Shown here in pieces: positions 1 through 8,465 of a stretch of 64,000 nucleotides of DNA. The position numbers and the translations under genes were made by a program. Below the pieces are notes generated by a model. That model was not told where the DNA came from. It worked only from the letters and a program-made list of their open reading frames with translations, and made no database searches. The DNA comes from Herbaspirillum sp. SJZ106 (GTDB taxonomy: Bacteria > Pseudomonadota > Gammaproteobacteria > Burkholderiales > Burkholderiaceae_D): contig NZ_VFNI01000004.1 in NCBI RefSeq assembly GCF_006715495.1, positions 253,013 through 317,012 of the forward strand, read 5' to 3'. Each line of letters starts with the position of its first letter. The stretch's first letter is position 1.

Positions 1-1
1 C

Positions 2-361
2 GAGATCGTCGCCACCCATTGGGGCATTGGGCACGGGCGGCGCTTCTACTGGATCATGCCCGGTTATGAAGACGGCCAATGGGGACGCTACTCGGTCGGC
101 CGGGTATTGATGGAGGCGGTGCTGCAGGATTGCATCGCCCGCGGTTTCGCCTTGTTCGACCTGACCGTGGGCGACGAGGCCTACAAGGCGCAATGGGCCG
201 ACCATGAACTGGCGCTCGCCAGTTTCGAAGCCGGCGTCAGTTGGCGCGGCAAAGGCGTGGTGGCGCTGCGTCGCCTCTGGCACGCCGCCAGGGAGAAGGC
301 GCGCGGTCATCGGGGGTTGCGCAACCTGGTGCGCCGCCTGAGCGGCAAGGTGCCGTTGTAG
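2..361 (+). CDS. GNAT/FemAB-like acetyltransferase, C-terminal part (partial)
   Basis: The reading frame is open from the window edge (frame starting at base 2) to a TAG at 359-361, so only about 119 C-terminal residues are visible. The stretch with G-RRFYWIMPGYE, LMEAVLQDCIARGF and FDLTVGDEAYKAQWAD resembles the last part of the CelD/BcsL-type (Acetyltransf_6) GNAT domain often found in exopolysaccharide clusters. The internal ATG at 56 would remove conserved-looking sequence and is not a likely start. The gene converges on the polysaccharide deacetylase with only 4 bp between stops. A role in acylating the polysaccharide or its precursor is inferred from position. Confidence 0.6.
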   Translation, partial: EIVATHWGIGHGRRFYWIMPGYEDGQWGRYSVGRVLMEAVLQDCIARGFALFDLTVGDEAYKAQWADHELALASFEAGVSWRGKGVVALRRLWHAAREKARGHRGLRNLVRRLSGKVPL

Positions 362-365
362 TTCC

Positions 366-1118
366 TTATCCCACCTGGGACTCCCAATAATCGATCGCCG
401 CCCCAACCGGCAAGACCTTGCAGCCGGCCTCGAGCGCCGCCTTCACCGCCTGCTCCAAACGTTCGGGAGGATAGCCGAAACGGCTGGGCGGATCTTCCAC
501 ATCGTGCGTGTTGAGCACCAGCCAGCCTTTGCGGGCGGCGGTTTGATCTACCAATTCTTCGTAGGAAGGCGTCCCGATCGTTTCTGCATACAGGCGGTAG
601 GTCTGGATCGCGTTCAGGTCGACCTCGCCGTAATGCGGGCCGCCGCCGGTGATGCGGCTGGAGCGGAAGCGCCGGCGGCAGATCCGTTTGGCGCCCAGCG
701 CGTAGGCGCCGAACGGGTAAGCGAAATCCAGCCGCTGCAAATCCACGCCCAGATGTTCAAGAAAACGCGCATTGCGGTCCAGTTCCGCCGTGAGCTTATC
801 GGCGCCGAGGGTGTCGCAGCGGATGTGCGAATAGCTGTGGCAGCCGACTTCATGCCCGCTGGCCAGCAGCCGGCGCAGTTGTTCTTCTGAGTGGCAGGGT
901 TTGCCTTCCTCCAGTTGGCCGGTCAGGCCGCCGGCGACGTAGAAGGTGCCGCGTGCTCCATGCCGTTCCAATGCTGCGGCTCCAGCTTCGCAGGCTGAGG
1001 CCGGCACGTCGTCGAAGGTGAAGCTGACCACGCCGGCCGGCCCGCGCAGGGGCAGCATATTGCGCTGGGTATGGCGGGCGAGCAGGCGGCTCAGGCGCAG
1101 TGCAATAGAGGGAAGCAT
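366..1118 (-). CDS. Polysaccharide deacetylase (NodB homology domain)
   Basis: A 250-residue protein with the carbohydrate esterase 4 signature. The SFTFDDVP motif near residues 32-39 supplies the catalytic base and a metal-binding aspartate; GCHSYSHI near 92-99 supplies the two metal-binding histidines; FAYPFG follows, and LNTHDVED near the C-terminus would supply the catalytic histidine. The family removes acetyl groups from N-acetylated sugars. It is the last minus-strand gene of the eps cluster, 15 bp after the acyltransferase, so it probably edits the exported polymer. There is no convincing signal peptide (MLPSIALRLSRLLARH is weakly amphipathic), so the compartment is uncertain. Confidence 0.85.
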   Translation of the reverse strand: MLPSIALRLSRLLARHTQRNMLPLRGPAGVVSFTFDDVPASACEAGAAALERHGARGTFYVAGGLTGQLEEGKPCHSEEQLRRLLASGHEVGCHSYSHIRCDTLGADKLTAELDRNARFLEHLGVDLQRLDFAYPFGAYALGAKRICRRRFRSSRITGGGPHYGEVDLNAIQTYRLYAETIGTPSYEELVDQTAARKGWLVLNTHDVEDPPSRFGYPPERLEQAVKAALEAGCKVLPVGAAIDYWESQVG

Positions 1119-1133
1119 GGTGATGGGATCGCG

Positions 1134-2246
1134 TCAGTCGTTGACGATATGCGCGCCGAAGCGCTTGCGCAAGTTCATGAAGGGTTGCTCCAGGCCATAG
1201 TATGACGCCGTCGCCAACGCGAATGATAGTACCAGCGCCGTCAGCGCGAAACCGAGGTAGTGCGGCAGGCCGATCCGGCCGATGCCGAGGCTGCCAGGGC
1301 CCCAGAGTATTTCGCTCAAGACGATGGCGATAGGGTGGTAGAGGTAGAGTGAATAGGACCATGCCCCCAGCTTGCGGCCCGGCCTCGACTCCAGCACTGC
1401 CGTTACCGGCTGCATCGCACGGGTGAAGCAGATCGCGGTGATCAGCGGCATCAGCGCCAGTCCTTGCAGCGAATAGCGCAGCGTGTCGCGGAAATGGTCG
1501 TTGCGGATCAGGAAAGAGGCCAGCAGCATCAGCACGCAAACTACCTGCACCAGCTTGCCCGAGGAGAAACGCACCCAGCGCTGCTGCGTGTCATTGGCCA
1601 GGATCAGCGTCAGCCAGGCGCCGTAGAGGATGGAGTCGATGCGGGTGTCGGTGCCCATGTAGATGCGGTCGCTGCTGGCGCCGCTGAAATGCAGGCCGCT
1701 GCGCCACAGCAGCACCGCCAGCACGCCCAGCCCCAGCGTCAGGGAAAACGCGCGCAGCCGGGGCGCCAGCGCGGCGCACAGCAGGGGGAACAGCAGGTAG
1801 TACTGCTCTTCGATCGACAGCGACCAGAGGATGCTGAACGGGTCGAAACCGTCGCGCCCCTGGCCGAAGTGGAGGTAGATGCCGTAGTAGTTGGCGTAGT
1901 AGAACAGGGCCGAGGCGATCTTGCCCCAGGGCGTGATGCCGCCGTCGGCGTTGAAGGCCAGCGTGCCCAGCACGATCGCCATCAGCAGCGCCGGATAGAG
2001 CCGGAACGCCCGGCGCGCGTAGAAGTTGGCGATGCCGATCTGGCCCTTGGCCTGATGCTCGGCCAGCAGCAGCCGGGTGATCAGCATGCCGCTGATGAAG
2101 AAGAACAGCGTCACGCCGAAGCCGCCCGGAATCACGTGGTTGAACCCCAGGTGAGCCACCAGCACCAGCAGCACCGCGCAGGCGCGCAGGCCGTCCAGGC
2201 CGGGAATGTAGCCGTAGGCGGGCGTCGCGCCGGCCGGCGGCCTCAC
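1134..2246 (-). CDS. Acyltransferase 3 family membrane protein (O-acetyltransferase)
   Basis: A 370-residue integral membrane protein of the AT3/OafA family with about ten hydrophobic segments. The family signature is seen near the N-terminus (IPGLDGLRACAVLLVLVAH, catalytic-type histidine) together with the FFISGMLITRLL motif, and SLSIEEQYYLLFPL lies near residue 145. Such proteins transfer acetyl or other acyl groups onto extracytoplasmic sugars. The GTG start overlaps the TGA of the preceding beta-barrel gene (2243-2246, GTGA), indicating translational coupling in the eps operon. Likely role, by inference: O-acetylation of the polysaccharide repeat unit. Confidence 0.88.
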   Translation of the reverse strand: MRPPAGATPAYGYIPGLDGLRACAVLLVLVAHLGFNHVIPGGFGVTLFFFISGMLITRLLLAEHQAKGQIGIANFYARRAFRLYPALLMAIVLGTLAFNADGGITPWGKIASALFYYANYYGIYLHFGQGRDGFDPFSILWSLSIEEQYYLLFPLLCAALAPRLRAFSLTLGLGVLAVLLWRSGLHFSGASSDRIYMGTDTRIDSILYGAWLTLILANDTQQRWVRFSSGKLVQVVCVLMLLASFLIRNDHFRDTLRYSLQGLALMPLITAICFTRAMQPVTAVLESRPGRKLGAWSYSLYLYHPIAIVLSEILWGPGSLGIGRIGLPHYLGFALTALVLSFALATASYYGLEQPFMNLRKRFGAHIVND

Positions 2247-3685
2247 CGGAGATCCTCGATCTGTTGCCGGGCGCGGTTATAGCCCATCGGGTTGGCGTCG
2301 GTATAGGCGCCGCTGATGTTGTCGAAGGTGTAGTTCAGGCTTATCTGGAAATAGCTGCGGGTATAGTCGGCGCCGCCGCTGGCGCGGGTCTGCTCGCGCG
2401 AGGCGTCGGCGCGGAAGGCCAGGCGCCGGGTGATGTCGTAGTCGTAGCGCAGGCCGAGGCGCAGCAGCTTGTCCTGGCCGCTGCCGGTTCCCTGGAATGC
2501 CGTGACGCCGTTGTTGACCGTGAAGCTGTCGTATTTCTGGGATTCCAGCGACAGCAGCAGGGTGACGCGCGATTTCGGCGTGGCCTGCCAGACGTTGCGG
2601 CCCTGGATGCCGGTATTGATCACGTACAGGCGGTTATCCGCTTCCACGTTGGATTGCGGGGAATGCCAGACGCGCCCGTAGAAGGTGCTCTTGCTGGTGT
2701 AGTGCCAGTCGATCCCGAGTTCGGTCGACAGCAGTTTGCTGTTGCGCTCGGCATGGGTATTGAACTGGCGCGAGATGGTGCCGAGATGGCCGATGAAAAT
2801 GGTGTTCTCGGTGTAGCGCCAGCCGGCATCGACGAAGATTTCCGAATCGGTGTAGCCGGAATCGAAATCGGCCACCTGGTTCAGGAAGGGCGTGGCGACA
2901 GCGGCGACGGGATCCGGATTGGCGACGATGCCGCGTTCCGGGAATTTCACCTTGCTTTGGCGAAAGCCGCCCGAGTAAATCGATTTCGTGCCGGAGGTAT
3001 AACGCAAGGCAGCCTGCCAGGTGTTGCTGTTCATGTTGTACATCCTGGCCCGGTCCGGCACTTCATAGCTCAGCGTCTGCTGGGTGAAGGTGACCGGGAG
3101 ATCGAAGCGGTCCGAGAAGCGGTAGGCGACTTCGGCCACATCTTCCCGGACGTGCGGATGTTCCGGCTCCACGTTCGAGACCAGAGCCGGATAGGAAATG
3201 GCCGTGCGGCCGCCGAAATAGTTGTACAGGCGGTCGTCGATGCGATGGCGGATGCGGCCCTTGAGCCAATTGCTGAATTCCATGGTGTATTGGGCATCCA
3301 CCTGCTTCTTCGTGTAGTTCAGGCTGCTGCCGCCGCTGCCGGGAATATCGTTCGGGCTGCTGCCGTAGTCGGAAAAGCTGCTGCCATAGTGCATCTTGGA
3401 GGCCGATGCGGTCAGCTGGAAGTTGGTGCGCTGGGTCGGCAGCGGCAGGAACAGCCCGAAGCGCAGGTCGCTGGACCATGCCGTATCGGTTGTTTTAAGC
3501 GAATCGGGACTGTTGCCGGGAAACAGGAACGGGTTGTCGATCCGGTACCAGCTCACGCCCGTCTGCAATGCATATTCGGCCGTCGCATGCGCCGGCAGCG
3601 CGCCCGTTGCGGCGACCAGCGCGGCCAGCAGGCGCAGGCCGCCGGCGAGGCGGCCCGCGCGAAGCCATCCCCGTTGTTCACTCAT
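2243..3685 (-). CDS. Outer-membrane beta-barrel protein of the exopolysaccharide operon (EpsL-like)
   Basis: A 480-residue protein. I chose the ATG at 3685 because it overlaps the stop of the upstream hydrolase (ATGAGTGA) and is followed at once by a signal peptide ending near ALPAHA; a start at 3724 would add 13 residues. The mature part is rich in alternating aromatic and polar strands (YALQTGVSWYRIDNPF, SWRYTENTIFIGHLGTISRQF-type segments, final strand SYFQISLNYTF), as expected for a 16- to 18-stranded barrel. It resembles the EpsL-type proteins of methanolan-like clusters. Probable role: outer-membrane passage or anchoring of the polymer. The exact function is not established. Confidence 0.75.
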   Translation of the reverse strand: MSEQRGWLRAGRLAGGLRLLAALVAATGALPAHATAEYALQTGVSWYRIDNPFLFPGNSPDSLKTTDTAWSSDLRFGLFLPLPTQRTNFQLTASASKMHYGSSFSDYGSSPNDIPGSGGSSLNYTKKQVDAQYTMEFSNWLKGRIRHRIDDRLYNYFGGRTAISYPALVSNVEPEHPHVREDVAEVAYRFSDRFDLPVTFTQQTLSYEVPDRARMYNMNSNTWQAALRYTSGTKSIYSGGFRQSKVKFPERGIVANPDPVAAVATPFLNQVADFDSGYTDSEIFVDAGWRYTENTIFIGHLGTISRQFNTHAERNSKLLSTELGIDWHYTSKSTFYGRVWHSPQSNVEADNRLYVINTGIQGRNVWQATPKSRVTLLLSLESQKYDSFTVNNGVTAFQGTGSGQDKLLRLGLRYDYDITRRLAFRADASREQTRASGGADYTRSYFQISLNYTFDNISGAYTDANPMGYNRARQQIEDLR

Positions 3686-6110
3686 CGGCGACCACCTCAT
3701 ACCAGGGGGATGCTTCGGCGGCATCGGCTTCCATCAGGACCGTCAATACCCCGCCGGCCAGCGAGACCCGGTTGGCGCCCAGCGCCGCCATGCGCTTGCC
3801 GCTGCCATCCAGCGGGTAGACGCTGGCGCGGCGCGCCTGGGTGCGCAGGCTGAGCTGTACCTGGCTGCGCTCCATCCAGACCGGACCCTCGACATCGCGG
3901 GCGCCGGAGGGACGGCCGGTGATGCCGGGGTCGGCTTCCAGCGTCATCCATTGGCTGTCGTTCTTGTAGCGCACGATTTCTTTCGGCCGCTGCGGCGCGG
4001 AGCCGGCCTGGGTGCCGGTGACGGCGGCGGCCAGGCTGACCAGCACATGGCGCGAGGCTTCCAGCTTGCGGTTGTCCAGCGAAGTGATGACGATGCTGGC
4101 AAAGCCGCGGCCCTTGCCGACCAGCGAGGCCGACACGGCGGCATCGCCGGCCTTGCGGGTTTGCAGGAAGCCGATGAAGGCGCGCATCTGGTCGGTGCGC
4201 AGTTCGATCATGCGCTGCAGCGGCGCATAGTCGAATTGGCCGTTGGGCGAGTGCAGCGTGGCGTTGGCGGCGATCGGCGTTTGTTTGCCCTGGGGCGTGC
4301 CGTTGACATCGATGGCGACCCGGGCCTGCGAGGCAAGTTCGGGAGTGACGCCGCTGGCCACGGCAAGGTGCGTGTCGAAGGCGCCGATGTCGCGCACCGA
4401 GGCGATCGCCAGCCGGGCCTGCTGCTGCAGCGGAACATTGATCTGGGTAGGCAGCGGCGCCACCAGGCCGCGGCGGAAGATCAGCGCGCTTTGGCCGGTC
4501 TGGGCGAATTTGCCCCAATCGCCGGAAAGGGTGAAGGCCGACGGCGTGTCGGACCAGTTGTCGCCGTCCATGTAATCGAAGAAGAACAGGCCGTCCCAAT
4601 CCTGGGCGGCGGCGATGGCCGCCATCAGCGGTTGGATTTCGCTGCTCTGGCGGTTGGGGAAGGGCTGGTTGAATTCGGAGACGACAAACGGCTTGCGCGC
4701 ATCGCGCCGCAACGACAGGCCGAGGATGCGCAGGATTTCGCCGCCGCTGGCGGCGCTGTCGCGCAAGCGCCAGTCGTAGCGATCCCAAGCCTTGCCGGGA
4801 TAGTCGGGATGGTCGATGTAGAAGTGCTCGTCGATGTAGTCCATGCCGGCCTGCGAATCGAAATTGAGCACGCCGCCATAGCCCATCTGGGTGCCGGTGA
4901 CCGGCACCAGCGGATCGGTCTCCTCATGCACTACGCGGCGTATGCGTTCGAAATAGGCGCGGTCGGTGTCGGCCAGGAATTGCAGGAAATCGCGCAGGCG
5001 AACGGCTTCCCCGGCATTGCTGGGGATGCCGGGATCGGTCGGGCCGAGCAGGCGGGTGGCCAGCGCGCGCAGCTTGCCGTCGAGCTTGTCGCGCCACTGG
5101 ACGATCTTGCTGGCGGCATAGTCGGCATCGGTGGGTGTGAGCAGCGGCGGCGCCGCGTCGCCGGAGCAGGTTTGCCAGGCACCGCAGGCCTTGGCATAAG
5201 AGCCGTAGCGGCGCATGACCCAGGCCTGCCACTGCTTTTTCAGTTCCGGCTCATAGGCCTTGGGCACTGCGGCGCTCCATTCACGCCGCTGCCAGGCGGC
5301 CAGCAGGGAGGACTCGTTGTTGATTTCGACCATCGCCAGCGCCGGGTTGCCGCGCAGGTCCAGCGCGCGGATCAGTTGGCGCGCAAAGTCTTCCTGCAAG
5401 GCCACCATGCGCGGATAGTAGACGTGCACCGGCGCGCCCAGTTCGGTCTCTTGCGCCTTGTTGTCCAGCGGCGGCAACTGGTCGATGGCCGGGCGGAAAC
5501 GATAGCCGACGTGCAGGTTCAGGTTGACATAGATGCCTTCCTGCCTGAGTACGCCGATGAAGTTGCGCAGGCGCGCCAGCGCGGTTGGGTTGAAGCTGGG
5601 ATAGGGGCCGGGCGTGAGCAGGCTGCGCGGCGGATTGTCCTGGGTGCCGGGGCTGGTGTCCATGTGGTGCAGGCGCACCGCATTGAAGCCGAGCTTGCGC
5701 AGGCGCTTGGCCAGCCTGACGGCGTCGGCGTCCGACGGGAAATTGGTGGCGAAGCTCAGGTTGATGCCATACAGCCGCACGCGGGTGTCGTCGCCGCTAT
5801 TGGCGCGGCCGTCGGGGCCGGCGCGGTAGAAGTGGCTGCCGCGCACGAACAGGCGCGCGGCGTTGTCCAGCGGCTGGTTCAGGGCCGACTGGTCGGGCGC
5901 ACCGGACAGCGCATCCTGGTCGATACCGAAACGGTAGAACTGGATGCCGGCGTCGTTGCGCCGGAATTCCGGCATCTCGGCGGCCTGCGTATCGGCGCCG
6001 ATCATGCTGGTCGGCGCCGCCACCGCCGTCATCGATGTTGTCGCCACGGTGTGCCATACCCATGCAACCAGGGCCAGCCTGGCCAGGCGTTCGATATGCG
6101 CGCGTTTCAT
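3678..6110 (-). CDS. Large secreted glycoside hydrolase, GH5-like
   Basis: An 810-residue protein with an N-terminal signal sequence (hydrophobic ARLALVAWVWHTVATT, cleavage near AVAA). The ATG at 6110 overlaps the TGA of the ligase gene (ATGA), so the much longer open frame running upstream is not used. The N-terminal half has a TIM-barrel layout: GFNAVRLHHMD near 120, VEINNES with the putative acid/base glutamate near 240, and VVSEFNQPFPNRQ with a candidate nucleophile near 445. The C-terminal 300 residues look like beta-sandwich accessory domains. A periplasmic glycosidase in an eps operon may trim or release polymer, as other polysaccharide systems do. The substrate is unknown. Confidence 0.7.
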   Translation of the reverse strand: MKRAHIERLARLALVAWVWHTVATTSMTAVAAPTSMIGADTQAAEMPEFRRNDAGIQFYRFGIDQDALSGAPDQSALNQPLDNAARLFVRGSHFYRAGPDGRANSGDDTRVRLYGINLSFATNFPSDADAVRLAKRLRKLGFNAVRLHHMDTSPGTQDNPPRSLLTPGPYPSFNPTALARLRNFIGVLRQEGIYVNLNLHVGYRFRPAIDQLPPLDNKAQETELGAPVHVYYPRMVALQEDFARQLIRALDLRGNPALAMVEINNESSLLAAWQRREWSAAVPKAYEPELKKQWQAWVMRRYGSYAKACGAWQTCSGDAAPPLLTPTDADYAASKIVQWRDKLDGKLRALATRLLGPTDPGIPSNAGEAVRLRDFLQFLADTDRAYFERIRRVVHEETDPLVPVTGTQMGYGGVLNFDSQAGMDYIDEHFYIDHPDYPGKAWDRYDWRLRDSAASGGEILRILGLSLRRDARKPFVVSEFNQPFPNRQSSEIQPLMAAIAAAQDWDGLFFFDYMDGDNWSDTPSAFTLSGDWGKFAQTGQSALIFRRGLVAPLPTQINVPLQQQARLAIASVRDIGAFDTHLAVASGVTPELASQARVAIDVNGTPQGKQTPIAANATLHSPNGQFDYAPLQRMIELRTDQMRAFIGFLQTRKAGDAAVSASLVGKGRGFASIVITSLDNRKLEASRHVLVSLAAAVTGTQAGSAPQRPKEIVRYKNDSQWMTLEADPGITGRPSGARDVEGPVWMERSQVQLSLRTQARRASVYPLDGSGKRMAALGANRVSLAGGVLTVLMEADAAEASPWYEVVADE

Positions 6111-7525
6111 CGGGCGGGGCCTTTCATTTCCGGATGTTTTTCTGGGGCCTGTTCCAACAGCGCCTGCTGCCGCTGCTGCGCCAGTCGCTGCCGCTCTTGT
6201 TCGGCCTGCCGGGCCAACTGCATCCGCTGCACCGTCAGGCGCGCCGAAATGGAGGTGGACGAATAGAGGAAGAAGATATTCTGGAACAGCACCCCGCGGA
6301 ACACTTCGCTTTCCGAGAGGTTGCTGATCAGGATCAGGATCAGCATGGCCCAGTGGATGGCGGCTTCTTCGCGGTCGAAGGTGGTCAGCCGGATCAGGCT
6401 GATGATGTGATAGACGAACACCAGCGCCAGCAGGCACAGGCCGACGATGCCCAGTTCGTTGAAGATGTCGAGGTAGCCGTTGTGCGCCTGCAGCGGGATC
6501 CAGTGCAGGATATCGATGATCGATTGCGACGGGCTGCCTTCGCCCAGCCAGAAGGCGCCGTAGCCGATGCCGAAGATCGGATGCTTGTTGATTTCCAGCA
6601 CCACCAGGCGCCAGATGTCGGTGCGGCCGGTGAGGTCGGTTGATTTGTTGAAGATCGCCGTGATCGGGGACAGCAGTTCGTCGCTGTCGGGCAGGCGGCT
6701 CTCCAGGGTATAAAACACCAACAGGGCCAGCATCGCCGCCATCGCCAGCACCAGCACGATGCGGCGGCTTTCGAACTGGCCGGTCAGGTAGCGCTTGCGC
6801 ACCACCATGTAGATGGCGCTGCCCAGCGTGGCTACCAGGATGGCGGTACTGCTCTTGGCCATGATCAGGATGAAGGACGCAAACAGCATGCCGGCATAGC
6901 ACAGGGCGCGCGGGAACACCTGGCCCAGGCTTTCCTTGAGCCAGAACACCACGCACAGGCCGGCGATCGCACCCAGCGTGTTCTTCTGCGTCATGATGCC
7001 GCGCCAGGCGGCGCCCAGTTCGTAATCGACGCCGATGCTGGGGATGGCCAGCGCCACCACGAAGGAGATCGCCATGAGCACCATCAGCGTGCCCAGCATG
7101 GTACGGATCAGTTGCTGCCTGCCGCCTACCGGCGGCGAAATGGCAATACCCACCAGCACCAGGCCGACGAGCTGGATGACGCGTTTGAACGTGACGACCG
7201 GGTAGGGCGACCAGAGCATCGTCAAGGCGCAATAGGCGATCATCAGGATCAGGAAGGGATTGAGATGGAGCATGTGCCGCCAGGTCCATTCCCGGTTGCG
7301 CCAGGCCAGCATGGCGCCAATGGCGAACAGCGAGCCGAACTCGATCTGGAAGATCAGGGAGCCTTCCACATAGCTGCCCGAGGGATCGGTATTGCCCCAG
7401 TTGAAGCCGGGCGGCAGCAGCGCGAACGTCATGCTCAGGACGATCAGCAGCCGCACCACGAACGGGTCGATGTTGCCGAAGGCGGAGGGGCGCGCCGTGT
7501 AGAGGGGGTCAATTGCCGTATTCAT
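6107..7525 (-). CDS. O-antigen ligase / polysaccharide polymerase family membrane protein (Wzy-like)
   Basis: A 472-residue polytopic membrane protein with about eleven hydrophobic helices. The large periplasmic loop and the motif HNGYLDIFNELGIVGL near residue 335, preceded by HPIFGIGYGAFWLG, are the usual O-antigen ligase (Wzy_C) features. In a cluster with a flippase and chain-length regulator the likely job is polymerisation of repeat units in the periplasm. The C-terminus is unusual: a charged glutamine-rich tail (QRMQLARQAEQERQRLAQQRQQ) of about 40 residues, likely a cytoplasmic helix. The gene overlaps the glycosyltransferase upstream and the hydrolase downstream. Confidence 0.83.
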   Translation of the reverse strand: MNTAIDPLYTARPSAFGNIDPFVVRLLIVLSMTFALLPPGFNWGNTDPSGSYVEGSLIFQIEFGSLFAIGAMLAWRNREWTWRHMLHLNPFLILMIAYCALTMLWSPYPVVTFKRVIQLVGLVLVGIAISPPVGGRQQLIRTMLGTLMVLMAISFVVALAIPSIGVDYELGAAWRGIMTQKNTLGAIAGLCVVFWLKESLGQVFPRALCYAGMLFASFILIMAKSSTAILVATLGSAIYMVVRKRYLTGQFESRRIVLVLAMAAMLALLVFYTLESRLPDSDELLSPITAIFNKSTDLTGRTDIWRLVVLEINKHPIFGIGYGAFWLGEGSPSQSIIDILHWIPLQAHNGYLDIFNELGIVGLCLLALVFVYHIISLIRLTTFDREEAAIHWAMLILILISNLSESEVFRGVLFQNIFFLYSSTSISARLTVQRMQLARQAEQERQRLAQQRQQALLEQAPEKHPEMKGPAR

Positions 7526-8462
7526 GGTAGCGGTGCCCGATCAGGGCGCTGAGTTTGCCGCACTGGGCGGATGCGGCGCGCAGCCAGCGCACGGCCTTGA
7601 TCCGGGAGAACGGCAGGCAGGCAAGGCAGAGCCCGGCCGCGACAACCAACTGGACGGCGGCGCGCAGCCCCAGCCAGCCGCCGCGCCTGAAGCGCCCGAG
7701 CGGGGACAGGCGGGCGATTTCCGACAGCACATAGGTTTGCCCGAGCCGGTAGGAGCGGCGCAGCAGCCAGGGAAGATTGGCGCGCTGTAGCGGCACTTCC
7801 TCGCTGACGGTGGCTTCGTCGCACCAGACGAACACGGCGCCGTGCGCCAGCATGTCGCGAAACAGCATGGTGTCTTCCGCGCCGGTGCGGCCGAACGCCG
7901 TGTCGAATGGGCCGGCTTCCGGGGCCGGGCTGACGGCCAGCATCTTGCTGCGGCGGATCAGCACATTGCCGGTGCGGGCGTCATGCGAGGTGATGGGCGC
8001 GCCGGTGGCAAAGCGCGGGCGGTTGAAAAAACCGCCCCGGCGAATCCAGGCCGGGGTGCCCTCCAGGTAGCGCGGCAGCACCGGCGCGAACACGGCATCG
8101 GCGCCGAAGGCGCGTTGCGCCTGCACCAGTTTGCGGATCCAGCCTTCGCCGGGGGCCTCGTCGTCATCGATGAACAGGATCCATTCACCGCGTGCGGCAT
8201 GGACCGCGGCATTGCGCGCGGCGGCGATGTTCGGCACCGGGACGTGCAGCGCGCGCAACGGCAGCGGCAAGCGGGCCTGCCACGCGTCCAGCACCGGGCG
8301 CGCGGATGCCTCGGGGTCGTTGTCGGCCACCACCACTTCCAGCGCCAGGCCGTCGCGGTCCTGTTCGCACAAGGCTTGCAGCAGCAGCTCCAGCAGCTGC
8401 GGCCGGCGGAAGGTGCAGATGCAGATGCTGATGTCGATCGGGGCGTTTGCCGTCATGTCCAT
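7509..8462 (-). CDS. Glycosyltransferase family 2
   Basis: A 317-residue GT-A fold enzyme. The N-terminus has the family-2 start (ISICICTFRRPQLLELLLQAL), the nucleotide-binding VVADNDPE, and WILFIDDDEAPGEGWI near residue 95 with the metal-binding DDD triad. A hydrophobic C-terminal segment (AAVQLVVAAGLCLACLPF) suggests membrane attachment. It probably adds a sugar to the lipid-linked repeat unit; donor and acceptor cannot be read from the sequence. The stop overlaps the start of the polymerase gene by 17 bp. A second ATG at 8456 (MTANAP) is an alternative start. Confidence 0.85.
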   Translation of the reverse strand: MDMTANAPIDISICICTFRRPQLLELLLQALCEQDRDGLALEVVVADNDPEASARPVLDAWQARLPLPLRALHVPVPNIAAARNAAVHAARGEWILFIDDDEAPGEGWIRKLVQAQRAFGADAVFAPVLPRYLEGTPAWIRRGGFFNRPRFATGAPITSHDARTGNVLIRRSKMLAVSPAPEAGPFDTAFGRTGAEDTMLFRDMLAHGAVFVWCDEATVSEEVPLQRANLPWLLRRSYRLGQTYVLSEIARLSPLGRFRRGGWLGLRAAVQLVVAAGLCLACLPFSRIKAVRWLRAASAQCGKLSALIGHRYHEYGN

Positions 8463-8465
8463 GGC

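Noticed and set aside
3396-6266. A 956-codon plus-strand open frame opposite the hydrolase
   Set aside because: It is the high-GC antisense shadow of the hydrolase gene, with low-complexity alanine/glycine/valine composition and no recognisable domain.
3678-7289. A 1,203-codon open frame that would fuse the GH5-like hydrolase with a long N-terminal extension
   Set aside because: The extension runs antiparallel to nothing but overlaps the whole O-antigen ligase gene in another frame, has no domain, and the signal peptide begins at the ATG at 6,110 that overlaps the ligase stop.
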